Shown in pieces: positions 18,501 through 27,157 of a stretch of DNA of 64,000 nt; the first letter of the stretch is position 1; every line of letters starts with the position of its first letter. The DNA is from Tautonia marina (GTDB lineage: Bacteria > Planctomycetota > Planctomycetia > Isosphaerales > Isosphaeraceae), in the NCBI RefSeq assembly GCF_009177065.1, contig NZ_WEZF01000012.1, positions 152,741-216,740 of the forward strand. Direction: 5' to 3'. The notes beneath the pieces were generated by a model. It saw only the letters and a program-made list of their open reading frames with translations. It did no database searches and had not been told where the DNA came from. The translations under genes and the position numbers were made by a program.

Positions 18501-19670
18501 ATGCCAGAAACCTTCGTCAAGTCCGAGCGGCTCCGCCAGCTCCCCCCCTACCTGTTCGCCGAAATCGACAAGAAGAAGAAAGCCGCCATCGCCGCCGGCC
18601 GCGATGTGATCAACCTGGGCGTCGGCGATCCGGACAAGCCAACTCCCGAACCGATCGTCCGCAGCCTCCAGCAACACGTCGAGAATCCGAGCTTTCACCA
18701 GTACGCGCTCGATCAAGGGTCTCCCGAACTGCGACGCTCGATCGCCTCGTTCTTCTCCCGCCGCTACGGTGTCAATCTCGACCCCGAAACCGAGATCCTG
18801 CCGACAATCGGCTCGAAGGAAGCTCTGGCCCACTTCCCCCTTGCGGTGATTAACCCTGGGGATGTAGGGCTAGTTCCTGACCCTCGCTACCCCGTGTACC
18901 GCTCCGCCGTCCAATTCGCCGGCGGTGAGCCGTTCATCATGCCGCTGGAGCCGGGCCTCGGCTTCCGCCCCGACCTCGACGCCGTGCCGGCCGACGTCTG
19001 GAAGCGAGCCCGGCTGATGTTCCTCAACTACCCGAACAACCCAACCGCCGGATCGGCCGATCTCCCCTTCTTCGAGAAGGTCGTCGCCCTCGCCCGCGAG
19101 CACGGGTTCGTCGTCGCCCAGGACGCTGCCTACTCCGAGGTCTACTTCGACGAACCCCCGCCGAGCATCCTTCAGGTTCCCGGCGCGAAAGAAGTGGCCG
19201 TCGAGTTCCACAGCCTCTCGAAAACCTTCAACATGACAGGCTGGCGAGTCGGATTCGCCGTCGGCGGTGCCCCGCTCGTCTCGGCCCTCGGACAGGTGAA
19301 AGCCAATAGCGACTCGGGCATCTTCACCGCCGTGCAGATGGCCGCCGTCACGGCGCTCGACCATTACGAAACGATCACGCCGCCGATCCGAGCCCTCTAC
19401 AAGGAGCGGCGGGACGTGCTGGTCTCCGGCCTGAAAAACCTCGGCTGGAACGTGCCGACCCCGGCCGCGACCTTCTACGTCTGGATCCCCTGCCCCGCCG
19501 GGTACGACTCGACGAGCACCTGCTCCAAGTTGCTCGAACAAGCCGATCTCGTCACCACTCCGGGTCTGGGCTTCGGTGATGCCGGCAACGGCTTCTTCCG
19601 GATGGCGCTGACCGTCGACTCGCCTCGTCTCGAAGAAGCGGTCGCTCGCATCAGCAAACTTTCCTTCTGA
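18501..19670 (+). CDS. dapL: LL-diaminopimelate aminotransferase
   Basis: DapL converts tetrahydrodipicolinate directly to LL-diaminopimelate with glutamate, serving lysine and peptidoglycan synthesis. The start ATG at 18501 gives MPETFVKSERLRQLPPYLFAE (389 aa); the longer frame overlaps yebC and is not conserved-looking. PLP aminotransferase motifs are INLGVGDPDKPTP, YPNNPT (177-182), DAAYSE and the Schiff-base lysine Lys241 in SLSKTFNMTGWRVGF. The INLGVGDPD and FHQYALDQGSPELR phrases are typical of DapL. Another class I aminotransferase specificity cannot be fully excluded. Confidence 0.9.
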   Translation: MPETFVKSERLRQLPPYLFAEIDKKKKAAIAAGRDVINLGVGDPDKPTPEPIVRSLQQHVENPSFHQYALDQGSPELRRSIASFFSRRYGVNLDPETEILPTIGSKEALAHFPLAVINPGDVGLVPDPRYPVYRSAVQFAGGEPFIMPLEPGLGFRPDLDAVPADVWKRARLMFLNYPNNPTAGSADLPFFEKVVALAREHGFVVAQDAAYSEVYFDEPPPSILQVPGAKEVAVEFHSLSKTFNMTGWRVGFAVGGAPLVSALGQVKANSDSGIFTAVQMAAVTALDHYETITPPIRALYKERRDVLVSGLKNLGWNVPTPAATFYVWIPCPAGYDSTSTCSKLLEQADLVTTPGLGFGDAGNGFFRMALTVDSPRLEEAVARISKLSF

Positions 19671-19690
19671 ACCGGGTCGGGGCGATCACG

Positions 19691-20707
19691 ATGGGCACCA
19701 CCCTGGCCTCGATCGCCCTCGGCAGCAACCTCGGCCATCGATCGGAGATCCTCGACCAAGCAATCGCCGAACTTGCTCAATCTCGTGAGGTCGTGATTCG
19801 GGGGGTCAGCCGGTATCTCGAGACACCCCCCGTCGGCGGCCCCGGCGGCCAGGGGGCCTTCCTTAACGCCGCCGCGGCGCTGGAAACCACGCTCGACCCG
19901 TTCGCCCTCCACCGTCTCTTGATCGAGGTCGAGCACCACGCGGGGAGGGTTCGCGAGGTCCGGTGGGATGCCCGCACTCTCGACCTGGATCTGATCCTCT
20001 TTGGTGATCAGATCATTGAAACTCCTGAACTGATCGTTCCGCATCCGCGGTTCGCCGTTCGACGATTCGTGCTCTCACCCCTGGCCGAGGTTGGAGCAGA
20101 GGCGGTCGATCCCGTCACCCGCCGATCGGTTCGTGAGTTGCTCGCCAATTTGGATCGACGGCCGAGTTACGTGGCAATCGATCGAATCTCTGCCCCTGGG
20201 CTGGGCCTTGACGTCGCGCTGAACCTGCTCGACCAGCTTCCGGGCGCCGAATTCATTCCGGAGTTCAGCCTTCATCCCAACCACCAGGCAGATAGCTCAC
20301 CGATTCAGCTTCTTGATGGAATTGCTGAGTCGACCAATGCGTTGATCGCCGCAGCCGATCAAATGAAGCGTTCGTCGCGTGACTCCTGGCTCGTCTCATC
20401 GTTTGATCTCGAAAGGGAGGTCAGCGCGCTCCGGAAATGGCTTCAATCAGAACTCGCTGCCAGAATCGGGTTCGAGGATGGTCCGAATGGCGGGTTCGTC
20501 GATCGCCTGGATTCGGTCCTCAGGATGGTCCGTGACGCTCCCACTCCGACGTTTGTGGTCTCGATCAATGATGACCGTTCCGTAGCGGATCTGGCCAGGA
20601 ACGGTCGGCCACTCCCCCTGCTACGCCCCGAGGTTGGACGCCCGGAGGAAATCGCCTCTGAGATCCGGGCCGCTTGTGAGGCATCTCGGGCCGGATTCGG
20701 CGCGTAA
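19691..20707 (+). CDS. folK: HPPK (FolK) with long C-terminal extension
   Basis: Residues 1 to about 150 form 6-hydroxymethyl-dihydropterin pyrophosphokinase of folate synthesis. They contain SIALGSNLGHR, YLETPPVGGPGGQGAFLNAA and the signature RWDARTLDLDLILFGD, then VPHPR..RRFVLSPL. Residues 155-338 are an extra domain starting YVAIDRISAPGLGLDVALNLL and containing TPTFVVSIND. In outline this resembles deoxynucleoside kinases, which are fused to FolK in Bacteroidetes, but the P-loop GxxGxGKT is replaced by SAPGLGLD. The extension is probably a degenerate kinase fold (inference). The gene starts 20 bp after dapL. Confidence 0.87.
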   Translation: MGTTLASIALGSNLGHRSEILDQAIAELAQSREVVIRGVSRYLETPPVGGPGGQGAFLNAAAALETTLDPFALHRLLIEVEHHAGRVREVRWDARTLDLDLILFGDQIIETPELIVPHPRFAVRRFVLSPLAEVGAEAVDPVTRRSVRELLANLDRRPSYVAIDRISAPGLGLDVALNLLDQLPGAEFIPEFSLHPNHQADSSPIQLLDGIAESTNALIAAADQMKRSSRDSWLVSSFDLEREVSALRKWLQSELAARIGFEDGPNGGFVDRLDSVLRMVRDAPTPTFVVSINDDRSVADLARNGRPLPLLRPEVGRPEEIASEIRAACEASRAGFGA

Positions 20708-20811
20708 GGCCCGACGCACCTTGCCCGAACTCGGACAGGGCCTTTACAATTCGATCACACTCGATTGCTTTGGTTCGGGCTTTCCGGACGCTCGATGAGA
20801 AGGACGCTTCG

Positions 20812-21306
20812 ATGGCGAAGAAGGGCGGCGGCAAGACAAAAGACGCCAAGGCAGACGGCATCCAGGTCGTCGCCCGGAACCGTCGCGCCCGGTATGAGTT
20901 CGACCTCCTGGAAAAGGTTGAGGCGGGGATTGTCTTGAAAGGAACGGAAGTCAAAAGCCTCCGCAACGGCAAGGCAAGCCTGGAGGAATCCTACGCCGCG
21001 CTCGATCGGGGCGAGGCATGGCTCTACGGCGTTGACATCCCCGAATACGTCGAAGCCAACCGCATGAACCATGTCCCCAAGCGTCCCCGGAAGCTTCTCC
21101 TTCACCGTCGGGAAATCGACCGCCTGAAGGCCAAGGCCAGCGAAAAAGGGCTGACCATCGTCCCGTTGCAACTCTATTTCAAGAACGGCATCGCCAAGGT
21201 TGAGATCGCCATTGCCCGCGGGCGCAAGCTGCACGACAAGCGCGAGGCGATCAAATCTCGGGAAACCAAGCGAGACATCAATCGCGCCCTTCGTGAGCGA
21301 TCCTGA
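20812..21306 (+). CDS. smpB: SsrA-binding protein SmpB
   Basis: SmpB binds tmRNA and the ribosome to rescue stalled translation. The protein shows VVARNRRARYEFDLLEKVEAGIVLKGTEVKSLR, SLEESYA, HVPKRPRKLLLHRREI and a C-terminal KLHDKREAIKSRETKRDI, all typical. ATG at 20812 is preceded by GAGAAGG. The 164-aa length includes a short Lys-rich N-terminal leader. The tmRNA gene is not in this window. Confidence 0.97.
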   Translation: MAKKGGGKTKDAKADGIQVVARNRRARYEFDLLEKVEAGIVLKGTEVKSLRNGKASLEESYAALDRGEAWLYGVDIPEYVEANRMNHVPKRPRKLLLHRREIDRLKAKASEKGLTIVPLQLYFKNGIAKVEIAIARGRKLHDKREAIKSRETKRDINRALRERS

Positions 21307-21325
21307 GCGGTTCGAGGCCGGACGG

Positions 21326-22411
21326 ATGAAAAAGTCGCCGCCCCCTCTCGACAACCTCGATCGCTCGGCATTCGATTCCCCTCGATCGGGGCCCTGGGAC
21401 GGCTACCTGGTCGGCCCGGAAAACGAACTGGCTCAGGCCGCGGTTCGGGAACTTGCGCGAGGGGTGAACGACGCTTCGCCCTTGGTACTCATCGGCCCCT
21501 CGGGATCGGGAAAAACCCGATTGCTTGAGGAGTTGATTGCCGATCGCATCGCTCGAAGGCCTGAGGCCTCCGTCTCCCTCATCACGGCCGAGGGCTTTGC
21601 CGATGCGTGCCATTGGGCTGCGGATCGAGAGACTCCGGCAGACTGGGCCGAATTACGTCGGACCTTTCGGGATGTCGATTTGCTCGCGATCGACGATCTG
21701 CACGGAATGGCTCGTTCTCCGCTCGCACTGGCGGAACTCGAACCGACCCTCGATGCGCTCGATGCCGCCGGGGCCTCGGTTGCGGTCTCCGTTCGGAACG
21801 ATCCGGGACGCTGGGCCGGATGGCCTCGCCGCCTGGCCGATCGGCTCCGAGTGGGCCTCATCGTGCGGCTGGAACTTCCCGGACCCGCGACCCGACGCCG
21901 CTATCTGCTCGATCGGGCACGCCAGCTCGGACTGACCGGAACCGCCGAGGCCCTCGATGCGCTGGCCGAGGCTGCAGAGGGTTACCGGCTGATCGACGGC
22001 TGGCTTGCCCGCATTTCACTGATGGCTCGCGTGGAACGTCGTCCCATCGATCTGGAACTCGTTCATGCCTTGATCCATGACGACCGTTCGGCGACCTCGG
22101 CCGTCTCGATCGCCCAGATCATTCCGGTCGTCGCCCGGTCCTTCGGGCTTCGACCGCGAGACCTTCGATCAGCCAGCCGACGAGCCACTCTGGTCGAGGC
22201 AAGGCACCTGGCGATTCTGCTTTCCCGAGAACTGACCGGGTCCAGTTATGCCGAGATCGGCAAGGCCTTTGGCGGTCGTGATCCCAAAACGATCCGCCAT
22301 GCCTGCCTCGCCACCACGCAACGACTCTCGAACGATCCTGCACTCGCAAGTGTTGCCGAAGCAATCCGCAGTCAGTGGCGCTCTGAAGTCCCAGGTCCCA
22401 GTTCGACCTAA
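21326..22411 (+). CDS. DnaA-like AAA+ protein with DnaA DNA-binding domain
   Basis: The 361-aa protein has Walker A GPSGSGKT (57-64) and Walker B LLAIDD (119-124). A DnaA-like arginine region RRLADRLRVGLIV and the lid motif GYRLIDGWLARI follow. The C-terminal domain IV helix-turn-helix is VARSFGLRPRDLRSASRRATLVEARHLA with IGKAFGGRDPKTIRHA (from 311). The canonical DnaA signature GGRDHTTV is changed to GGRDPKTI, and domains I-II are absent. It is either a short planctomycete replication initiator or a DnaA paralogue. ATG at 21326 follows GAGG. It is co-directional with smpB (19 bp gap). Confidence 0.85.
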   Translation: MKKSPPPLDNLDRSAFDSPRSGPWDGYLVGPENELAQAAVRELARGVNDASPLVLIGPSGSGKTRLLEELIADRIARRPEASVSLITAEGFADACHWAADRETPADWAELRRTFRDVDLLAIDDLHGMARSPLALAELEPTLDALDAAGASVAVSVRNDPGRWAGWPRRLADRLRVGLIVRLELPGPATRRRYLLDRARQLGLTGTAEALDALAEAAEGYRLIDGWLARISLMARVERRPIDLELVHALIHDDRSATSAVSIAQIIPVVARSFGLRPRDLRSASRRATLVEARHLAILLSRELTGSSYAEIGKAFGGRDPKTIRHACLATTQRLSNDPALASVAEAIRSQWRSEVPGPSST

Positions 22412-22576
22412 CTGGCCCGCAACTCGACTCGACGCTGCAGGAGCTTAGAAACACCCGCGTCATCGGTATCGAATTCGCAGACCTGGAAGCCTGCATCGAT
22501 TGCAACGGCGACCACCTTCAAGCGATGGTGGCCTCTCCGTCGCGACCCATTCATGAGCCTGCCAAGGAGCGACACC

Positions 22577-23080
22577 ATGATTACGACTCGACGCACCGTT
22601 TCTCTTGCCCTCCGGACCACCGCGATCGCCACGGCGCTCGTCCTTTTCAGTTCCGACCCTGCGTCCGCCTGCCACAAACGCAAGGCCAAAACGCGTACAA
22701 CCACCACCATGGCCTACGGTTGTGCGACTGCTCCCGTCACCTATGGGACCTCCCACGGTGGGTACTACTCCGTTCCGATGCCCAGCCACCAGGGAGCCTA
22801 CGGGGTGGCACCCAGCCCTTACTCGGCCATGCCCGCTCCGACCGGATACGGAATGGGTCAAGGAATGATGGGCCAGTTCATCAACGCTCCCGCACGCGTG
22901 ATGCGCGGCCTGGGCCAGGCGATGCCCAGCGGCTATAGTCGTGGCGGCATGGGCTACGGAGCGCCGGGAGCATACGGGAGCGGCATGAGCTACGGAGCAC
23001 CGGTTGGGTACGGTCCGGCTCAAATGGGCACGTACGGACCTGGCATGGGTGGTGGTTATCGGGGAGGAATCGGGTATTGA
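22577..23080 (+). CDS. exported Gly/Tyr-rich protein
   Basis: ATG at 22577 has AAGGAG 7 nt upstream. A basic N-terminus and ALRTTAIATALVLFSSDPASA form a signal peptide with an A-x-A cleavage site just before CHKRKAK. The remainder is low-complexity Gly, Tyr, Met and Pro, with repeated GMGYGAPG / GMSYGAPVG / GYGPAQMG-like units at the C-terminus. No domain is recognised. Such proteins are common, fast-evolving exported proteins in planctomycetes and may be envelope structural material. A perfect 14-bp terminator hairpin follows. Confidence 0.75.
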   Translation: MITTRRTVSLALRTTAIATALVLFSSDPASACHKRKAKTRTTTTMAYGCATAPVTYGTSHGGYYSVPMPSHQGAYGVAPSPYSAMPAPTGYGMGQGMMGQFINAPARVMRGLGQAMPSGYSRGGMGYGAPGAYGSGMSYGAPVGYGPAQMGTYGPGMGGGYRGGIGY

Positions 23081-23128
23081 GGCCACTGTCCTGAGAACTT
23101 GCCCCCGATTATTCGAGAAGCCCCTTCG

Positions 23129-23166
23129 AACGACCCGGCACCCTCCGAACGAGGTGCCGGGTCGTT
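23129..23166 (+). terminator. strong terminator hairpin
   Basis: A perfect 14-bp stem, AACGACCCGGCACC (23129-23142) with GGTGCCGGGTCGTT (23153-23166), followed by GTCGTTTC. It lies 49 bp after the Gly/Tyr-rich gene. Confidence 0.8.
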
Positions 23167-23224
23167 GTCGTTTCGGTTGGTTGTCAGCCAGCGAACTCAG
23201 TGACCTCGATCACCAACGACAAAA

Positions 23225-23262
23225 CGATCGGTTCCCCAATCGTAAGCGTGGGGAACCGATCG
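23225..23262 (-). terminator. terminator of glgB
   Basis: A perfect 14-bp stem, CGATCGGTTCCCCA (23225-23238) with TGGGGAACCGATCG (23249-23262). On the minus strand it is followed by GTTTTG. It lies 37 bp downstream of the glgB stop. Confidence 0.8.
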
Positions 23263-23298
23263 CCAGGTTGAGCGTCGACAACGGTTTGCGAGATCGGC

Positions 23299-25560
23299 TC
23301 AGCCCGTCTGCTCGGGCTTGAGAATGACCACGGCCAGCGGAGGCAGGGTCAGGTTCAGGAAGAACGGGCGGCCGGCGTGGTGTTCATTGATGGCTTCGAG
23401 ATACCCGCTATTGCCGGCGTTCGAACCCCCGTAGAGGGACGAATCCGAGTTAAAGACCTCGCGATAGCCACCACCGCGCGGAACGCCAATCCGGTAGTTC
23501 TCCCGCAGACAAGGGGTGAAGTTGCACACAACAACCAGTTCGTCGCTGGGCTGTTTCCCTTTCCGAAGGAAGGCCAGAACGCTGTTTTCCCAGTCGTGCA
23601 ATTCCAGCCAGTCAAACCCTTGCCAATCAAAGTCAATTTCGTGCAGGGCTCCCTCGGACTGATAAATGCGGTTCAGGTCAGCGACCATCCGCTGGAGTCC
23701 TTGATGGTCGGCCCACTGGAGCAGGTGCCAGTCGAGACTTTCCGACTCGTTCCACTCGCGCCACTGGCCAAACTCTCCTCCCATAAAGAGGAGTTTCTTG
23801 CCAGGATGCGTCCACTGATAGGAGAGCAAGAGCCGGAGGTTGGCCACCTTTTGCCACAGATCACCGGGCATCTTGTCGAGCAACGATCGCTTCCCGTGCA
23901 CAACCTCGTCGTGCGAAAGCGGAAGCATAAAATTCTCGCTGAACGCATATACGAGACTAAACGTCAGCACGCCATGTTCGTACTTGCGATAGACGGGGTC
24001 TTTGGAAATATATCGAAGCGTGTCATTCATCCAGCCCATGTTCCACTTGAGGCTGAACCCGAGTCCGCCGACGTACGTCGGACGGGAGACTCCCGGAAAC
24101 GCGGTCGACTCCTCGGCGATGGTCAGAACCCCGGGAAACTGAGCGTGGGCCGCCTCGTTGAACTTCTTGAGGAAATCGATCGCTTCGAGGTTCTCGTTGC
24201 CACCGAACGCGTTGGGAACCCACTCGCCGGGGTTTCGGCTGTAGTCGAGATAGAGCATCGACGCGACCGCATCGACTCGAAGGCCGTCGATGTGATACTT
24301 ATCCAGCCAGAAGAGGGCATTTGCGAGCAGGTAATTCCGGACCTCGGAGCGTCCGAAATTGTAGATCTTCGTCCCCCAGTCGCGGTGCTCCCCCAGCCTC
24401 GGATCTTCGTGCTCGTACAGGTGCGTGCCGTCGAAATAGCCCAGGCCGTGCAGGTCTCTGGGGAAGTGGGCTGGCACCCAATCGATGATCACGCCAATCC
24501 CGTGGCGGTGCATCGTGTCAACGAACAGGGCAAAGTCATCGGGAGAGCCGAACCGGGAGGTGGGCGCGTACAGTCCGACCGGTTGATAGCCCCAGGACCC
24601 GTCAAACGGGTGTTCGTTGATCGGCAGTAGCTCGACGTGCGTGAACCCCATCTCGGTGACGTATTGAGCGAGTTGCTCCGCTAACTCCTTATATGAGAGA
24701 TACTCGCCGTTCTGTTCAGCCCGGCGCTTCCACGAGCCGAGGTGAACCTCGTAGACCGAGATGGGCGCATCGAGCCCTTGCTTCTGGGTCCTCTGCCCCA
24801 TCCACTCGGCGTCGTTCCAGCGGAAGTGGTCGACATCCCAGACTATCGAGGCGGTCTGGGGTCGGCGTTCGGCATAAAAACCGTAGGGGTCAGCCTTTGC
24901 AACAAGGTAATTGTTGTATCGGCTCTTGATCTCGTACTTGTAGACCTCTCCGGGCTGGAGGTCCGGGATAAACATTTCCCAGAGCCCCGTCGGTCCGAGG
25001 TTGCGCATCGGGTGGCGACGGCCGTCCCAGTGGTTGAAGTTTCCGACCACACTGACTCGCTGGGCATTGGGAGCCCAGACGGCAAAGTGAACCCCTCGGA
25101 TGCCATCGATTTCTCGAACGTGCGCTCCGAGCTTCTCGTAGGAACGCAAATGGTTCCCTTCACCGAGCAGATAAATATCGAAATCTGAGAGCACCTGCCC
25201 GAAACGATACGGGTCGACCAGTTGCCAGCGATGCCCCTCGCCGTTTTCGATCGCCAGCCGATATGGGATTACCGAGGATCGATCCGGAATGACCAGCTCG
25301 AAGAGCCCTTCCGGGTGCAACCGATTCATGGCAATCGGAGTGCCGGGTTCTCCTCCGGTCAAATCGACTACCCAGGCGCGGGCCGCATCGGGAAGCAAGG
25401 CTCGAATGGCCAGATGGGTCCGCCCATTGACGTCGATGACATGAGGGCCAAGCACTCCGAAGGGATCCCAGTGCCTGGCATCAATCAGTTGCTCAATATC
25501 GGACGTGTGCAAGGTCGGTGTCGAAACGGAGGGAGAGTTCGGATGGGTCGTCGTGCTCAT
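23299..25560 (-). CDS. glgB: 1,4-alpha-glucan branching enzyme
   Basis: GlgB forms alpha-1,6 branches in glycogen. The 753-aa protein has an extra N1 domain ([10 protein letters not shown], about residues 18-135) and a CBM48 domain ([24 protein letters not shown], from 157). A GH13 barrel follows with [24 protein letters not shown] and the catalytic residues Asp430 ([10 protein letters not shown]), Glu483 (TIAEES) and the His550-Asp551 pair ([13 protein letters not shown]). The C-terminal beta domain is complete. The gene stands alone. It is divergent from the REC-histidine kinase gene. Confidence 0.97.
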   Translation of the reverse strand: MSTTTHPNSPSVSTPTLHTSDIEQLIDARHWDPFGVLGPHVIDVNGRTHLAIRALLPDAARAWVVDLTGGEPGTPIAMNRLHPEGLFELVIPDRSSVIPYRLAIENGEGHRWQLVDPYRFGQVLSDFDIYLLGEGNHLRSYEKLGAHVREIDGIRGVHFAVWAPNAQRVSVVGNFNHWDGRRHPMRNLGPTGLWEMFIPDLQPGEVYKYEIKSRYNNYLVAKADPYGFYAERRPQTASIVWDVDHFRWNDAEWMGQRTQKQGLDAPISVYEVHLGSWKRRAEQNGEYLSYKELAEQLAQYVTEMGFTHVELLPINEHPFDGSWGYQPVGLYAPTSRFGSPDDFALFVDTMHRHGIGVIIDWVPAHFPRDLHGLGYFDGTHLYEHEDPRLGEHRDWGTKIYNFGRSEVRNYLLANALFWLDKYHIDGLRVDAVASMLYLDYSRNPGEWVPNAFGGNENLEAIDFLKKFNEAAHAQFPGVLTIAEESTAFPGVSRPTYVGGLGFSLKWNMGWMNDTLRYISKDPVYRKYEHGVLTFSLVYAFSENFMLPLSHDEVVHGKRSLLDKMPGDLWQKVANLRLLLSYQWTHPGKKLLFMGGEFGQWREWNESESLDWHLLQWADHQGLQRMVADLNRIYQSEGALHEIDFDWQGFDWLELHDWENSVLAFLRKGKQPSDELVVVCNFTPCLRENYRIGVPRGGGYREVFNSDSSLYGGSNAGNSGYLEAINEHHAGRPFFLNLTLPPLAVVILKPEQTG

Positions 25561-25903
25561 GATTTCTTCAAGGTTTAGTAGGGTCCGTAACGATCCGTCG
25601 TCCTCGGAGTTTGGCCAGGCTAGCTCGTCAGTAGGCTAGTCATCCCGACGGAGGGCTGCAACCTCAATGCCAAGAACCGTCTCGGACGGACGATTGATCG
25701 TAAGTGGCCGCTATGCCATGATGGGAATGATCGCTCCGGACGGGAGACTCTGGCCCTGAGGGTGCCGATTCGGTTCGTTGCTCCGGATTCTCGACACCGC
25801 GCATCAAGCCGGTGACGCAGTGGTTTCAGGAAGTCCAGAACGACGGGTTCCAGCAGTTCTCCCGATGGCTTGGGTTTGAAGACCGGCTCGCGGACGCAAT
25901 GGA
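25561..25903. other. intergenic region between divergent glgB and the kinase cluster
   Basis: About 340 bp with no convincing frame, tRNA or repeat. It carries the promoters for glgB and the phosphorelay genes. Confidence 0.5.
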
Positions 25904-27034
25904 ATGAGCGACGTACTGATCGTCGACGACAGCCCGACGGACCGAGCGTATTTCCGGACCCTTCTGCGGCGGGCCGACTTTCGCGTCTATGAAGTCGAAA
26001 CGGGCAGTCAGGCCCTCGCCGCGGCACAAACGATCCGGCCCCATGCGGTGATCCTCGACATCAACCTGCCGGATATTGACGGGCATCGCGTCTGCCGGGC
26101 ACTCCGGGCCGACCCGATGATCAGCGGCATCCCGGTCTTGATGCTCACAGTTCGAGATCACGAGGCTGATGTCCTTGCCGGACTTGAAGCAGGGGCTGAC
26201 GACTACGTCGCCAAGGATGCCGCTCCTGAGGTGATTCTGGCCCGGGTGCGCCGCCTCTGCCGTTACCGGCAGATGGCCAATACCTCCCTGCTCAACGAGC
26301 AAATGGCCCAGATCGGGCGGCTTCTGGCTGGAATCGTACATGAGATTCGGGGGCCGCTTGGCGTGATTCGAGGCAACGCCGAACTCATGCGGATGCAATT
26401 GCAGGCAGACGACCCGGCCATTCGATTCGCCGACCCGATCATCCGAAGCGTTCAGCTCCTGCAAGTTCGTCTCGAACATCTGATGGCGACCGTTCGGGGC
26501 GGTCCTCCCGTGCTGCGCCCCCTGGAACTCGAACCCTTGCTCCGCGAGGCGATCGACTATTTTCGCAAAGGCTCCGACCCGAAACAGGGACATGTCGAAC
26601 TCCTTGTGGAACCGGCGCCGGAGGGCATGCCGACCGTTCGAGCCGACGCCGGCCGCCTGCTTCAGGTCTTGCTCAATTTGATGACCAACGCTCGGGAAGC
26701 GATTCTCTCGAACGCCTCGGAAGGCACGATCCGACTTCGCCTCGTTCCACGATCCGAGGCCGATCGTCCGGGAATTTGTATCGAGGTCCTCGACAGTGGG
26801 CCGGGAATTCCCGAAGACGTGATGCCCCGCATCTTCGAGCCCTTCTTTACGACCAAGGACACCGGCACCGGTTATGGGCTTTACCTCTCCGCCGAGATTC
26901 TTCGGGAGCACGGCGGACGGCTCTCCGTCGAGAACTCCCCCGAAGGAGGTGCCTGTTTCTTGCTCTGGCTGCCCGATTCGACCGCAGGAGCCACGTCGCC
27001 CCCTGCACAGAACCGCTCGGCGGAATTGTCCTAG
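25904..27034 (+). CDS. response-regulator / histidine kinase hybrid (REC-HisKA-HATPase)
   Basis: The N-terminal receiver domain (residues 1-120) has VLIVDDSPTDR, the phospho-acceptor Asp52 in VILDINLPDIDG, and the conserved Lys in YVAKDA. A HisKA domain follows with the phospho-His146 in LAGIVHEIRGPLGVIRGN. The HATPase part has LMTNAREAI (N box), DSGPGIPEDV and FFTTKDTGTGYGLYLS (G boxes). There is no transmembrane segment, so it is cytoplasmic. REC placed before the kinase suggests it receives a phosphate or signal from another kinase. It is the first of three co-directional signalling genes. Confidence 0.93.
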   Translation: MSDVLIVDDSPTDRAYFRTLLRRADFRVYEVETGSQALAAAQTIRPHAVILDINLPDIDGHRVCRALRADPMISGIPVLMLTVRDHEADVLAGLEAGADDYVAKDAAPEVILARVRRLCRYRQMANTSLLNEQMAQIGRLLAGIVHEIRGPLGVIRGNAELMRMQLQADDPAIRFADPIIRSVQLLQVRLEHLMATVRGGPPVLRPLELEPLLREAIDYFRKGSDPKQGHVELLVEPAPEGMPTVRADAGRLLQVLLNLMTNAREAILSNASEGTIRLRLVPRSEADRPGICIEVLDSGPGIPEDVMPRIFEPFFTTKDTGTGYGLYLSAEILREHGGRLSVENSPEGGACFLLWLPDSTAGATSPPAQNRSAELS

Positions 27035-27157
27035 CTGAAGCGAAATCCGATGCCCTCAGAGGGTTGTTCGCGAGGCCGATCCCTCCGAAATTCGAATTCA
27101 AGGGCTCGTGTTCTTCGGGCCGATCCATCCGAGTTCCTGACCGTTCGAGGCGATCGC

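Noticed and set aside
23377..24630. 417-aa plus-strand frame
   Set aside because: It is antisense to the well-supported glgB gene and has no conserved motif.
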